From Candidatus Accumulibacter regalis (lineage in GTDB: Bacteria > Pseudomonadota > Gammaproteobacteria > Burkholderiales > Rhodocyclaceae): a stretch of 64,000 nucleotides of DNA. The notes beneath the pieces are model-generated. The model had not been told where the DNA came from. It ran no database searches and was given only the letters and a program-made list of their open reading frames with translations. Positions 23,216-31,926 of this stretch are shown one piece after another (the first letter of the stretch is position 1; every line of letters starts with the position of its first letter). The stretch is from the NCBI GenBank assembly GCA_000585075.1, contig JEMY01000003.1, positions 1 to 64,000 on the forward strand, in the 5' to 3' direction. A program made the translations under genes and the position numbers.

Positions 23216-23809
23216 ATGAATTTCGAGTATTGGCGCCATTATGCCCGCGCCCGGCTGTGGCGCTTCTTCGGGCGCGACGAAAAGGCGTTTGCCGAGTATC
23301 TGATCGCCCATCGCCTGCGGCCAGACGACCTGTCGTCGGCGCAGCATCTGGCGTGCATCGCGGCCGAGAGGACGCGTTACGCGCTCGCCGCGGAATGGTT
23401 TGTCGAATGCCTGCGTCTGGCGCCCGAAGATGCGGAGATGCATTACAACCATGGTTTCGTCTGCGAGCAGGCCGGCGATCCGCGCGCGGCGATCGCCGCC
23501 TTTGCCGAGGCGGTTCGCCGCAAACCGGTGCTCGACCGGGCCTGGTACGGGATGGGTCTGGCGCACGCTCGTCTTGGCGAACACGCTGCTGCAGCGGAGG
23601 CATTTGCACGTTCGGTCGCACTGCAACCTATGCACGGCGAGGCTTACTATCTGTGGGGAATGGCCTGTCATCGCGCCGCGCGTCCGCAACAGGTCGAGGA
23701 GGTCATCGGACGCCTGGTCGATTTTGACGCCAGGCTCGCTGCCAGGCTGGTGCGCGACGTCGGGCGTGAAGAGGAACTGGGGCCGCTGCTTCCCGAGATG
23801 CCCTTCTGA
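23216..23809 (+). CDS. Tetratricopeptide repeat protein
   Basis: A 197-residue soluble protein built of about four TPR units: 'DEKAFAEYLIAHRLRPDDLSSAQHLACIAAERTRYALAAEWFVECLRLAPEDAEMHYNHGFVCEQAGDPRAAIAAFAEAVRRKPVLDRAWYGMGLAHARLGEHAAAAEAFARSVALQPMHGEAYYLWGMACHR'. The repeats have the usual small/large residue spacing (A/G at positions 8 and 20, P at 32). There is no signal peptide. The role is a protein-interaction scaffold with unknown partner. The ATG at 23216 is one of two close candidates (a GTG lies 6 bases upstream). Confidence 0.8.
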   Translation: MNFEYWRHYARARLWRFFGRDEKAFAEYLIAHRLRPDDLSSAQHLACIAAERTRYALAAEWFVECLRLAPEDAEMHYNHGFVCEQAGDPRAAIAAFAEAVRRKPVLDRAWYGMGLAHARLGEHAAAAEAFARSVALQPMHGEAYYLWGMACHRAARPQQVEEVIGRLVDFDARLAARLVRDVGREEELGPLLPEMPF

Positions 23810-23936
23810 GCGACGAGGCGGCAGCAAGCGGGTCGGGGACGCTCGCTGCGGAGTTCCGGCGTCTTCATGGTCGCTGGTCTATACTGTTTCTGTGTCATTA
23901 CAATGGCTTGGCGCGCCGCAGCCGTGGCTTGGCAAC

Positions 23937-23952
23937 GGCAACGCCCTGTCCC
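23937..23952 (+). promoter_or_regulatory. Weak sigma-54-like element upstream of the second PEP-CTERM gene
   Basis: TGGCAACGGCAACGCC has the invariant GG-N10-GC arrangement, ~100 bases before the start codon, but departs from the -12 consensus (ACGC for TTGC). It is listed because the first PEP-CTERM gene has a better match in the equivalent place. Confidence 0.2.
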
Positions 23953-24052
23953 GCGCTGGCTTAGTGATGGCGAGCGTCGGCTTCTCGGCGGCCATCACGG
24001 GTTCGCAGGCTTGCTTTTTCCATTGACGTTGTTGGCGACGAGGAGAGCGGAG

Positions 24053-25129
24053 ATGTGGCGATTCGCAGAGGGGACGGCAGCAATAAGAGAGACGTTTCGG
24101 ATCGGTCGCAGCGGCTTGCTGTTGGGGCTCGGGCTGCTGACTGTCGCAAGCGCCGCGCAGGCGGCCGTGCTGACCGCGATCCATGACTACCGCTATCTGG
24201 TCAGTGGCTTGCCTCTTCCGCAAAGGGAGTTTCCGTCGCTGGTGCATGAGTTCGAGGGCCTGGCCTTCACCAGCGACGGAAGTCTCTGGGCGTCGATCGC
24301 GCCCAATCCAACGGACGCCAGAAGGGAGTTGTGGCGGCTCGACCTGGCCAGCAATTCGGTGGCCGAAGTGATTGCCGACAATCACGTGTCGGTCTTCGGT
24401 CTTCCGGTCGCCAATCCCGTTGCCCTCGGCGCTGCCGGTGCGCAACTGATCGTCGGCGAGAATTTCCGCTACGCGAGGACGCATGGCATTGCCCTGAACG
24501 ACGTAGTCTGGGCGTTCACGCCAACGCTCAGTACGCCACAACTGGCAGACTGGAGTTTCTCGCTGCCGCCGGCGCTCTGTGATGGTGTGGAAGGTGCTGC
24601 GTCAGTCAATGGACAGGTTTACGTCAGCTGCGGGGGCAGCGGCCGGATTGTCGAGTTTGATCCGCTCAGGGCTCTGCTCGGCAGGCAGTTCTCCCTTGGC
24701 GCCTATGCTCTCGGGCTTGAGGCGCTCGACGACCATCGCTTGCTGGTCGGCGACTACAGCACGCACCAGCTACACATCTTCGATCTCGCCCTCGAGCGGA
24801 TTACCGAGTCGATCGACCTGGCCGATCTCTTCCTGGGCGACAGCAGCGACTATTTTGGCCTGACCAATGAAGTCTATTCTGTCCAGGTGGTTCCTTCGGA
24901 GAGTCCCCGGCGCATGCCGGATCCGGACGGCCTTGCCTACCGGGATGGCTCGATCTACATGTCCTTCGATGGCGACCTGCGGATATTCCAGATCGCCCTG
25001 GACGTACCCCGGGGGGGAACGCCTCCTGTGCCCCCGAGCGCCTTGAACGTACCCGAGCCAGGGGCGATGGCTCTGGTTGCCATCGGCCTGCTTGGTTTGG
25101 CCGGGGCGTGTCGTCGCTGGCGCGTGTAG
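24053..25129 (+). CDS. PEP-CTERM sorting domain-containing protein
   Basis: A 358-residue exported protein. The ATG at 24053 has gaggagagcgg upstream. The signal peptide is long (about 37 residues, ending near SAAQA). The body reads like a beta-propeller or NHL-type protein: 'EFEGLAFTSDGSLWASIAPNPTDARRELWRLDLASNSVAEVI', 'YALGLEALDDHRLLVGDYSTHQLHIFDLALERITESIDLADL', 'MPDPDGLAYRDGSIYMSFDGDLRIFQIALD'. The C-terminus is the exosortase signal VPEP-GAMALVAIGLLGLAG-ACRRWRV. It is probably surface- or matrix-located. A shorter upstream in-frame start (23867) is not supported because the signal peptide begins at 24053. Confidence 0.85.
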   Translation: MWRFAEGTAAIRETFRIGRSGLLLGLGLLTVASAAQAAVLTAIHDYRYLVSGLPLPQREFPSLVHEFEGLAFTSDGSLWASIAPNPTDARRELWRLDLASNSVAEVIADNHVSVFGLPVANPVALGAAGAQLIVGENFRYARTHGIALNDVVWAFTPTLSTPQLADWSFSLPPALCDGVEGAASVNGQVYVSCGGSGRIVEFDPLRALLGRQFSLGAYALGLEALDDHRLLVGDYSTHQLHIFDLALERITESIDLADLFLGDSSDYFGLTNEVYSVQVVPSESPRRMPDPDGLAYRDGSIYMSFDGDLRIFQIALDVPRGGTPPVPPSALNVPEPGAMALVAIGLLGLAGACRRWRV

Positions 25130-25290
25130 CATGGGCAGGGCCGCGGCCAGGGTGACGGCCGGCGGTCAAAGAAGCACTGAAAAAGTGGGACGCGGTGACC
25201 GTTGCCGGCCGCCGCGTGCCTTATCATCGCCGTCTGCCCGCCGGCATTCATTTGATCGCCGGTCATCCTCATCCCGTAAAGGAGACAAGC

Positions 25291-27294
25291 ATGCCGCTTG
25301 ACCGTCACCCCATGGCCGCTTCGCTGCGGGTTTCAGATACCGGCAAGGTGGTCTCGGCCAGTGCCGCAGTGCGCCTGATCAACGACGGCGACACCATCGC
25401 CACCAGCGGCTTCGTTGGCATCGGTTTTGCCGAGAATATCGCGGTGGCTCTCGAACAGCGCTTTCTCGATGCGGCCGAGGCTGATCCTTCCGGCCTCGGC
25501 AGTCCGCGCGACCTGACGCTGGTCTATGCCGCCGGACAGGGCGACGGCAAGGAGCGCGGTCTCAATCACCTCGGGCACGATGGTTTGCTCAGGCGCGTCG
25601 TCGGCGGCCACTGGGGGCTGGTTCCCAAGATGCAGCAACTGGCGGTGGCCAATCGGATCGAGGCCTACAACCTGCCGCAGGGAGTGATCACGCACATGTT
25701 CCGTGACATCGCCGCGGGCAAGCCGGGAACGATCACCCGCGTTGGACTCGGAACTTTCGTCGATCCGCGCTTTGGTGGCGGAAAGCTGAACGAAAAGACG
25801 ACCGTCGAACTCGTGCGGCTGATGGAAATCGACGGTGAGGAGTACCTTTTCTACCAGTGCTTCCCGATCCACGTCGGCATCATTCGCGGCACGACCGCCG
25901 ACGCCGACGGCAACGTAAGCATGGAACGCGAGGCGCTGACCCTCGAAGCACAGGCGATTGCCATGGCCGCCAGGAACTCGGGAGGGATCGTCATCGTGCA
26001 GGTCGAGCGCATCGCCGAGCGCGGAACGCTGAACCCGCGCCAGGTCAAGATTCCCGGCATCCTGGTTGACTGCGTGGTGGTCGCCGAAAAGCCCGAATAC
26101 CACATGCAGACCTTCGTCGAACAGTACAGCCCGGCCTTCGCCGGCGAGATCAAGGTGCCGATGTCGGCCATCGAAGCGATGCCGATGAGCGAGCGCAAGA
26201 TCATCGCCCGGCGGGCGGCCCTCGAGCTGCGCACCAACGCGGTGGTGAATCTGGGTATCGGCATGCCCGAAGGGGTGGCCAATGTGGCCGCCGAGGAGCA
26301 GATCATCGACCTGCTGACGCTGACCGCCGAGCCGGGCGTCATCGGCGGCATTCCGGCCGGCGGGCTCAGTTTCGGCGCGGCGACCAATGCCCAGGCGATC
26401 ATCGACCAGCCCAGCCAGTTCGACTTCTACGATGGCGGCGGCATCGACCTTGCGTTCCTCGGTCTGGCGCAGGCCGACCGCGAGGGCAACCTGAACGTTT
26501 CCAAATTCGGCCCGCGGCTGGCCGGCGCGGGCGGTTTCATCAACATCTCGCAGAATGCCAAGAAGGTCGTTTTCGTCGGTACCTTCACTGCCGGGAACCT
26601 TCAGGTCGCGGTCGAGGACGGCAAGCTGCGCATTCTCGAAGACGGCAAGGCGACGAAGTTCGTCGCCGCCGTCGAGCACCGTACGTTCAGTGGCGGGCAG
26701 GCGGTGAAATGGGGCAAGACGGTGCTCTACGTCACCGAGCGCTGCGTTTTCCGCCTCTGTGCCGAAGGGCTCGAACTGGTCGAAATCGCTCCCGGTGTAG
26801 ATCTGCACAAGGACATCCTCGAACGCATGGACTTCGTGCCGGTGATGCACTCCGCGCCCGTGCTGATGGACGCCCGCATCTTCGCTGACCAGCCCATGGG
26901 TATCCGTCCGGACCTGCTGGCCATGCCGATGAGCGAGCGCCTTTCTTACGACAAGGAGAAGAATCTGTTCTTCATCGACTTTGCCGGTCTGAGCGTGCGC
27001 AGCGCGGCGGACGTCGAGCACATTCGGCAAGCGGTCGAAGAGCGTTTGGCGCCGCTCGGCCACAAGGTCAACGCGATCGTCAACTACGACCGCTTCTCGA
27101 TCGTTCCGGAGCTGGTCGACGACTACGTCAACATGGTCAAGGGCCTGATGGATCGTCATTACCACGACGTCACCCGCTACACGTCGAGCACCTTCCTGCG
27201 CATCAAGCTGGCCGAGGAGCTTGAAAAGCGGCAGGTGCCGGCGCATGTGTTCGCCAGCCAAACCGAGGCGCACGGATACTTCCGCATGCCATGA
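25291..27294 (+). CDS. Acyl-CoA:acetate/3-ketoacid CoA-transferase, propionate CoA-transferase type
   Basis: A 667-residue class I CoA-transferase. Both halves of the family are fused in one chain: N-terminal domain (about 20-290, '[24 protein letters not shown]', '[49 protein letters not shown]') and C-terminal domain (about 300-560) with '[19 protein letters not shown]' and the catalytic Glu E347 in '[18 protein letters not shown]'. Length and architecture resemble propionate/acetyl CoA-transferases (Pct) that activate acetate, propionate or lactate using an acyl-CoA donor. The ATG has aaagga upstream. In polyphosphate-accumulating relatives this would feed short-chain fatty acids into PHA synthesis; that role is inferred. 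Confidence 0.87.
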   Translation: MPLDRHPMAASLRVSDTGKVVSASAAVRLINDGDTIATSGFVGIGFAENIAVALEQRFLDAAEADPSGLGSPRDLTLVYAAGQGDGKERGLNHLGHDGLLRRVVGGHWGLVPKMQQLAVANRIEAYNLPQGVITHMFRDIAAGKPGTITRVGLGTFVDPRFGGGKLNEKTTVELVRLMEIDGEEYLFYQCFPIHVGIIRGTTADADGNVSMEREALTLEAQAIAMAARNSGGIVIVQVERIAERGTLNPRQVKIPGILVDCVVVAEKPEYHMQTFVEQYSPAFAGEIKVPMSAIEAMPMSERKIIARRAALELRTNAVVNLGIGMPEGVANVAAEEQIIDLLTLTAEPGVIGGIPAGGLSFGAATNAQAIIDQPSQFDFYDGGGIDLAFLGLAQADREGNLNVSKFGPRLAGAGGFINISQNAKKVVFVGTFTAGNLQVAVEDGKLRILEDGKATKFVAAVEHRTFSGGQAVKWGKTVLYVTERCVFRLCAEGLELVEIAPGVDLHKDILERMDFVPVMHSAPVLMDARIFADQPMGIRPDLLAMPMSERLSYDKEKNLFFIDFAGLSVRSAADVEHIRQAVEERLAPLGHKVNAIVNYDRFSIVPELVDDYVNMVKGLMDRHYHDVTRYTSSTFLRIKLAEELEKRQVPAHVFASQTEAHGYFRMP

Positions 27295-27585
27295 AGTTTG
27301 CGGGTTGACCAGCGTGCTCGCCGTACGGCCTGTCGCCTGTATGCCAGATGGGTCGATTTTTTTTCGGCGCGGGCGATTTGCCCCAAGGAACGTGATTTGG
27401 TCGGCAGCGTTCGTCTTTTCATGCCGCCAGCTTGCTGTGCGTAGCGATCTGCGGCATGATTTGGCCCGATGCCGACGCTGGCCCGCCACCTCCTTTTCCC
27501 CGTGAGCCGATGACCCGACTGCGCCAACGCCCCGCAAACCTGTCGTGCCGCCCGCTGCCGGCCGGCGCCGGGATCTAGCCCGCGC

Positions 27586-29088
27586 ATGGGGTCGCTGACA
27601 CGCCTGATCCGGGAACTCCTCCAGGACGCCGGGAGGGATCTTGCACCTACGCTGATCGTCGTCGCCATTTTCCAGGCCTTCTTCATCCAGCGCATGCCGG
27701 AGAGCCTGGGCGCGCTGGTGGGCGGATTTGCCGCTGTCCTCATCGGCCTGGCGCTGTTCGTCAAGGGGCTGGACGCGGCGATCTTCCCGGCCGGCGAGAC
27801 GATGGCCTTCGATTTTGCCCGCCGCGGCTCATTTCTGTGGCTGATGGCCTTTGCCTTTTGCATCAGCTTCGCGTCGGTGGCCGCCGAGCCGGCGCTGATG
27901 GCCGTGGCCTACAAGGCCGAGGCCGTTTCCGGCGGCAGCATGGGGGCAATGACCCTGCGCATGGTGGCGGCGCTGGCCGTCGGCCTGGCGGTCATGATCG
28001 GCGTCTGGCGCATCGTCCTCGGGCATCCGATCGCGCTGTACCTGATACCCGGATACCTGATCGTCGTTGGTCTGACGGCGCTATCCCCTCCGGAACTCGT
28101 CGGCCTGGCCTTCGATTCGGGCGGCGTCGTCGCTTCGACGGTCACGGCGCCGCTGCTGACGGCGATGGGCGTCGGCCTGGCGGCGACCATCCGGGGCCGC
28201 AATCCGATGCTCGACGGTTTCGGCCTGATCGCCTTCGGCGCGCTCGCGCCAATGATCATCATCCAGCTCTACGGCATCATGTTCTTTGTTCCCGCCGAAC
28301 ATGGCACGGCGGTGATCATGATGCCGAGCGACGACGAGCACCATCTGGGTGCCATGGCAATGCTCGTCAGTTTCCTGAACATGGTCAAGAACCTGCTGCC
28401 GATCATCGCCGTCGTTCTCTTCTCGAGCTTCGTCGTCCTGCGCCGGCCGCTCGCCGATCCCAAGGGGCTGGCAGTCGGCATGCTCTTCGTTGCCGTAGGC
28501 CTGTATCTGTTCGACGAGGGCCTGCAGATTGGCCTCTTCCCGCTCGGCGACGAAATGACCAGCGGCCTGATGCAGGACGGCGCGGCGATGTGGGTGCTCT
28601 ATCTCTACGGTTTCCTGATCGGCTTTGCGACGACCATGGCCGAGCCGGCGTTGATTGCGCTGTCGATCAAGGCCGACGAAGTCAGCCTCGGCCAGCTGAA
28701 GGGCTTCTGGCTGCGCTCTCTGGTGTCCATCGGCGTCGGGGTCGGCCTGGTCATCGGCTGCGCGCGCATCGTCGATGGGACGCCGATTGCCTACTGGCTG
28801 ATCCCTGGTTACCTGCTGGTGATTGCGATGACCAAGATTGCGCCGCGCTTCATCATTCCGATCGCCTTCGACTGTGGTGGCGTGACGACGTCGACGGTGA
28901 CCGTGCCCCTGGTCACCGCCCTTGGCGTCGGGCTCGCCGAGCGCACGCCGGGGCGCGATCCGATGATCGACGGCTTCGGTCTGATCGCCTTTGCCTCGCT
29001 AACGCCCATGATTATTGTCATGTCCTACGGCATCATTGCCACCTTGCTGCACAAGTCAAGGAAACGTGTCAGGGAGCAAACCTCATGA
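27586..29088 (+). CDS. Tandem DUF1538 membrane protein
   Basis: A 500-residue integral membrane protein made of two homologous DUF1538 halves (about 10-245 and 260-490), each with ~6 hydrophobic segments. Repeat signatures: 'FAFCISFASVAAEPALMAVAYKAEAVS' / 'GFLIGFATTMAEPALIALSIKADEVS', 'LIPGYLIVVGLTALSPPELVGLAFDSGGVVASTVTAPLLTAMGVGLA' / 'LIPGYLLVIAMTKIAPRFIIPIAFDCGGVTTSTVTVPLVTALGVGLA', and 'DGFGLIAFGALAPMIIIQLYGI' / 'DGFGLIAFASLTPMIIVMSYGI'. The charged MAEP and D/SGGV-TST motifs inside membrane segments suggest an ion or solute pathway. The stop overlaps the PII-like start by 4 bases (ATGA). Confidence 0.85.
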   Translation: MGSLTRLIRELLQDAGRDLAPTLIVVAIFQAFFIQRMPESLGALVGGFAAVLIGLALFVKGLDAAIFPAGETMAFDFARRGSFLWLMAFAFCISFASVAAEPALMAVAYKAEAVSGGSMGAMTLRMVAALAVGLAVMIGVWRIVLGHPIALYLIPGYLIVVGLTALSPPELVGLAFDSGGVVASTVTAPLLTAMGVGLAATIRGRNPMLDGFGLIAFGALAPMIIIQLYGIMFFVPAEHGTAVIMMPSDDEHHLGAMAMLVSFLNMVKNLLPIIAVVLFSSFVVLRRPLADPKGLAVGMLFVAVGLYLFDEGLQIGLFPLGDEMTSGLMQDGAAMWVLYLYGFLIGFATTMAEPALIALSIKADEVSLGQLKGFWLRSLVSIGVGVGLVIGCARIVDGTPIAYWLIPGYLLVIAMTKIAPRFIIPIAFDCGGVTTSTVTVPLVTALGVGLAERTPGRDPMIDGFGLIAFASLTPMIIVMSYGIIATLLHKSRKRVREQTS

Positions 29089-29432
29089 AATTCTCTGCTG
29101 TCGTGCTGATCGTTCCCGACGAGGACGAAAACAGCGCGGTCGAACTGCTCAAGCAGGCCGGAGCGACCGGCATCACGATCATCAAGGGCAAGGGCTTGCG
29201 GCACAACGAACGCAAGACCTTTCTCGGCCTCGGCCTGGAGCGCAAGGAGTCGCTGCTGCTGTGCGTCACGGAACAGCAACTGGCGATGCGTATCCTGCGG
29301 GCGGTCAAGTCGCAGATGAAACTTGATCTGCCGGGTGGCGGCCTGGCTTTCTCGATTGCGCTGGGCAGCGTCGTCGGAATCGGGCTGGAGCAGATGAAGC
29401 TCTTCCGTCGCGGAGTCGAGGACGGCCTTTAA
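29085..29432 (+). CDS. PII-like (GlnB family) regulatory protein
   Basis: A 115-residue protein with the ferredoxin-like fold of PII signalling proteins: an N-terminal strand 'MKFSAVVLIVPDEDENSAVELLKQAGATGITIIKGKGLR', a short T-loop region 'HNERKTFLGLGLERKESLLLCVTEQQLAMRILRAVKSQMKLD' and the ending 'PGGGLAFSIALGSVVGIG'. The canonical T-loop uridylylation Tyr and its surrounding block are not present, so it is not GlnB/GlnK proper. PII-like proteins bind nucleotides or small anions and regulate a neighbouring transporter, which fits its 4-base translational coupling to the DUF1538 gene. Confidence 0.75.
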   Translation: MKFSAVVLIVPDEDENSAVELLKQAGATGITIIKGKGLRHNERKTFLGLGLERKESLLLCVTEQQLAMRILRAVKSQMKLDLPGGGLAFSIALGSVVGIGLEQMKLFRRGVEDGL

Positions 29433-29502
29433 GCGGTTGCGCGGCGCCGCCTGGGCGCCTTTCGATTACTGACCAGGACCATTGAGTAAAGGAGTTCTCG
29501 CA

Positions 29503-29898
29503 ATGCTGGTTGCCGGAATAATGAAGAGAAGCGTCGTCACGATCAACCCGCTGGCTACCGTCCGCGAGGCGCTGATGGTGATGAAGGAAAGCGGGGTCAA
29601 GTCGCTGGTTGTCGAGAAGCGTCATTCCGGTGACGCCTATGGCCTGATCGCCTATCGCGACGTCGCCAGGGCGGTGATTGCCGACGACGGCGACATCGAT
29701 CTGCTCAACGTCTATGACATCGCGCAAAAGCCAGCGCTGCAGGTTTCGCAGCACCTGGAAGTTCGCTACCTGGCGCGCTTGATGATCCAGTACGCGGTGA
29801 AAAGCGTGCTGGTGATCGACAACAACGATCTGCAGGGCTTCGTCTCGGATACCGATGTCGTCGGCAGCCTCATCGAACGGGCAGCAAAGGAAGGCTAG
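29503..29898 (+). CDS. CBS-pair protein
   Basis: A 131-residue protein consisting almost only of two CBS motifs (a Bateman module): 'MLVAGIMKRSVVTINPLATVREALMVMKESGVKSLVVEKRHSGDAYGLIAYRDVARAVIADDGDIDLLNVYDIAQKPALQVSQHLEVRYLARLMIQYAVKSVLVIDNNDLQGFVSDTDVVGSLI'. Such modules bind adenosine nucleotides (AMP, ATP, SAM) or c-di-AMP and gate transporters or enzymes. The ATG at 29503 has aaaggag 8 bases upstream, better than the TTG at 29482. It lies 70 bases after the PII-like gene and 12 before the unknown 145-residue gene, in the same direction. Confidence 0.85.
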   Translation: MLVAGIMKRSVVTINPLATVREALMVMKESGVKSLVVEKRHSGDAYGLIAYRDVARAVIADDGDIDLLNVYDIAQKPALQVSQHLEVRYLARLMIQYAVKSVLVIDNNDLQGFVSDTDVVGSLIERAAKEG

Positions 29899-29910
29899 AG
29901 TCCGCCAGCC

Positions 29911-30348
29911 ATGGAAAAGAAAATTCGCCGCTATTCGGCCTTCATCCCCCGCTGGTGCCAGGCTTTTGGCGACCACGCGCCTGATCCCGGCGGCGAAGGC
30001 CGGGCCGTCGAATGGCTGCTTGGCGCCGACAGCGTCGGCGTTGTCGTCCTGCCCGACATTCGGCGCTTTCTGACCCACGAGCTGCTAGGTGCGCAACAGC
30101 CCGCGCTCGAGCTTGGTGAACGCTTCGTACGCCTCAACCAGCGCACCTACGCCGAGATGAATATTCTCGGACATCCCGGTTACACCGCCCTGCGCCAGTT
30201 GCTGCTTGCTGCAGACGATGCGTACATGTTCCTCACCTATCATCTGATCTACCCGCCGGGGACGCGGATCATCACCATTTCACGCAAGCCGCCGCTGCCG
30301 CTGCTGTACAAGGAAATGGCGCCGCTGCCGATCACCGTCAGCGACTGA
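29911..30348 (+). CDS. Conserved hypothetical protein in the DUF1538/PII/CBS block
   Basis: A 145-residue soluble protein that I do not recognise. There is no signal peptide or membrane segment. Notable features are a basic N-terminus (MEKKIRRYSAFIPRWCQ), a His/Asp/Pro-rich stretch (FGDHAPDPGGEGRAVEWLLGADS), a hydrophobic-aromatic core 'ILGHPGYTALRQLLLAADDAYMFLTYHLIYPPGTRIITISRKPPLPLLYKEMAPLP'. It follows the CBS gene by 12 bases. It reads codon-by-codon like an ordinary protein of this genome rather than a shadow frame. Function unknown; a partner of the membrane protein is possible. Confidence 0.55.
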   Translation: MEKKIRRYSAFIPRWCQAFGDHAPDPGGEGRAVEWLLGADSVGVVVLPDIRRFLTHELLGAQQPALELGERFVRLNQRTYAEMNILGHPGYTALRQLLLAADDAYMFLTYHLIYPPGTRIITISRKPPLPLLYKEMAPLPITVSD

Positions 30349-30433
30349 GCAGCGGGTCCGGCGCCGCCGACGCCGGCGCTGGGCTTCGCCAGCCATGGCG
30401 GCGTTCCGTCGGCGTCGGGCGCGAAGTCGCCGG

Positions 30434-30442
30434 TGCTATAAT
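30434..30442 (+). promoter_or_regulatory. Extended -10 promoter of queD
   Basis: TGC-TATAAT, an extended -10 element with a perfect hexamer, lies 28 bases before the queD ATG. There is no good -35 hexamer, as is common for extended -10 promoters. Confidence 0.55.
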
Positions 30443-30469
30443 CGCGGCTCTTTTTTACGCGCTCTTCAG

Positions 30470-30913
30470 ATGCTTATCACCCGTCGCCTGGAGTTTGACG
30501 CAGGCCACCGAATTCCCGACCACAAGAGTCAGTGTCGCCACCTGCACGGTCATCGCTACGCGCTCGAGATCACCCTTGGCGGCGAAATCATCGAGCAGAG
30601 CGGGAATCCGGCCAACGGCATGGTGATGGATTTCTCCGAAGTCAAGGCCCTGGCCATGCGCCATCTGGTCGACGTCTGGGATCACGCCTTTCTTGCCTGG
30701 GCAGGCGACCAGCCGGTGGTCGACTTCCTGCATTCGCTGCCCGAACACAAGACGGTACTGTTCGATTGCGTGCCGACTGCCGAGAACCTTGCCCAGCGAG
30801 CATTCGCGATTCTCGACGCCGTCTATCGCGACAGCTACGGCAATCACCTGCGCCTCGAACGCGTGCGCCTCTACGAGACGCCCAACTGCTGGGCAGAGGC
30901 GGTTCGCGGATAG
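30470..30913 (+). CDS. queD: 6-carboxy-5,6,7,8-tetrahydropterin synthase
   Basis: A 147-residue PTPS-family enzyme for the second step of queuosine/7-deazaguanine synthesis. Zinc ligands are H13 ('DAGHRIPDH') and H26/H28 ('CRHLHGHRY'), with the catalytic Cys22 preceding the HxH as in E. coli QueD. The body 'MVMDFSEVKALAMRHLVDVWDHAFLAW' and 'PTAENLAQRAFAIL' with the ending 'LERVRLYETPNCWAEA' matches the family; length is slightly longer than E. coli QueD (121). It lies between the DUF1538 block and the pxp genes as an independent unit with its own promoter. Confidence 0.92.
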   Translation: MLITRRLEFDAGHRIPDHKSQCRHLHGHRYALEITLGGEIIEQSGNPANGMVMDFSEVKALAMRHLVDVWDHAFLAWAGDQPVVDFLHSLPEHKTVLFDCVPTAENLAQRAFAILDAVYRDSYGNHLRLERVRLYETPNCWAEAVRG

Positions 30914-31085
30914 GGTATTGCCTTGTTGGTACTGCCTGTTCGGCGCCGGATTCTTGTACCATTCCGGGCAGGGCAACCATCGCAAGGCTCCAACGACGAT
31001 GAAAGCAGAGCATTCTGCAGGCGCCGCTGAAGGCAAGCGCGCCCTCGTTCGCTGTCCGCACGGCAGCATTCCGTACCTGCCGCCG

Positions 31086-31131
31086 GCATGCCGCAGCGAC
31101 GATGCCGCGCATGCCGCAGCGACGATGCCGC
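31086..31131. repeat. 23-base perfect tandem repeat upstream of pxpB
   Basis: Two exact copies of a 23-base unit (31086-31108 and 31109-31131, core gcatgccgcagcgacgatg), followed by tgcggcatgcc, the inverted form of its first part. It lies just before the pxpB start. Confidence 0.85.
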
Positions 31132-31137
31132 TGCGGC

Positions 31138-31926
31138 ATGCCGGGGCCGGGGGCGACGTTGAGCTGGCGCATGCTCGACGTCGGCGATACGGCGGTGACC
31201 ATCGAGTTCGGCGACGGCGTCGATCAGCGCCTGCTGGCGGCGGTCGCCGCGCTTGATCAGGCCATCGCGCGCCAGGTGGCCAGCGGCCGTGCGCCGGGAA
31301 TCGTCGAAACGGTGCCGACCTTCCGTTCGCTGACCGTGATCTACGATCCGCTGCGTACCACGCGCAGCGCCATCGAAGCCGTTGTGCGTGCCGCCAGCGA
31401 GTCGTCCCAAGACGCCATTCCCCGCGTCGGCCGGCACTGGCGACTGCCGGTCTGCTACGGCGACCAGAACGCCGCCTGTGGTCCCGATCTGGAGGCTCTG
31501 GCGGCCGCCTGCGCCTTGCCGTCGGAGGAGGTGCTGAGGCTGCATTCCACCACCACCTACGACGTCTACATGCTCGGCTTTCTGCCGGGCTTCGCGTTCA
31601 TGGGTGATTTGCCCAAGGTGCTTGCGCAGCCGCGGCGCAGCGAGCCACGGCTGCGCGTCCCGGCGGGCAGCGTCGCCACCGCCGGGACGCTGACCGCGAT
31701 CTATCCCTGGGAGAGCCCGGGCGGCTGGCACCTGATCGGCGCCTGTCCGGTGCCCCTGTTCTCGCCGGCCTGGGCGCAGGCGGCACTGTTGCAGCCGGGT
31801 GACCGGGTGAGTTTCCGTGCCGTCGACGCAGCCGAATATCGCTCGTTGCTCGACGAACTGGCGGCAAGCCGAGCGTCACCAACCCCGCCGGACGCGTTTC
31901 TGGTCGACGCCGGGGCTGCGCGATGA
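31138..31926 (+). CDS. pxpB: 5-oxoprolinase subunit PxpB
   Basis: About 262 residues, AHS1/KipI-type domain. Landmarks: 'MLDVGDTAVTIEFGDGVDQRLLAAVAALD', 'VPTFRSLTVIYDPL', 'LHSTTTYDVYMLGFLPGFAFMGDLPKVL', 'PRRSEPRLRVPAGSVATAGTLTAIYPWESPGGWHLIGACPVPLF', and 'LQPGDRVSFRAV'. With PxpA and PxpC it forms the ATP-dependent 5-oxoprolinase that hydrolyses pyroglutamate to glutamate. Three plausible starts exist (ATG 31138, TTG 31159, ATG 31171); comparison with E. coli favours one of the later two. The gene overlaps pxpC by 4 bases, and the whole trio is one operon. Confidence 0.9.
   Translation: MPGPGATLSWRMLDVGDTAVTIEFGDGVDQRLLAAVAALDQAIARQVASGRAPGIVETVPTFRSLTVIYDPLRTTRSAIEAVVRAASESSQDAIPRVGRHWRLPVCYGDQNAACGPDLEALAAACALPSEEVLRLHSTTTYDVYMLGFLPGFAFMGDLPKVLAQPRRSEPRLRVPAGSVATAGTLTAIYPWESPGGWHLIGACPVPLFSPAWAQAALLQPGDRVSFRAVDAAEYRSLLDELAASRASPTPPDAFLVDAGAAR

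Noticed and set aside
25333-27537. A 734-codon open frame on the minus strand opposite the CoA-transferase gene
   Set aside because: It is fully antisense to a gene with clear catalytic motifs. Long antisense frames are common in GC-rich DNA because of biased third positions. Its translation shows no recognisable domain.
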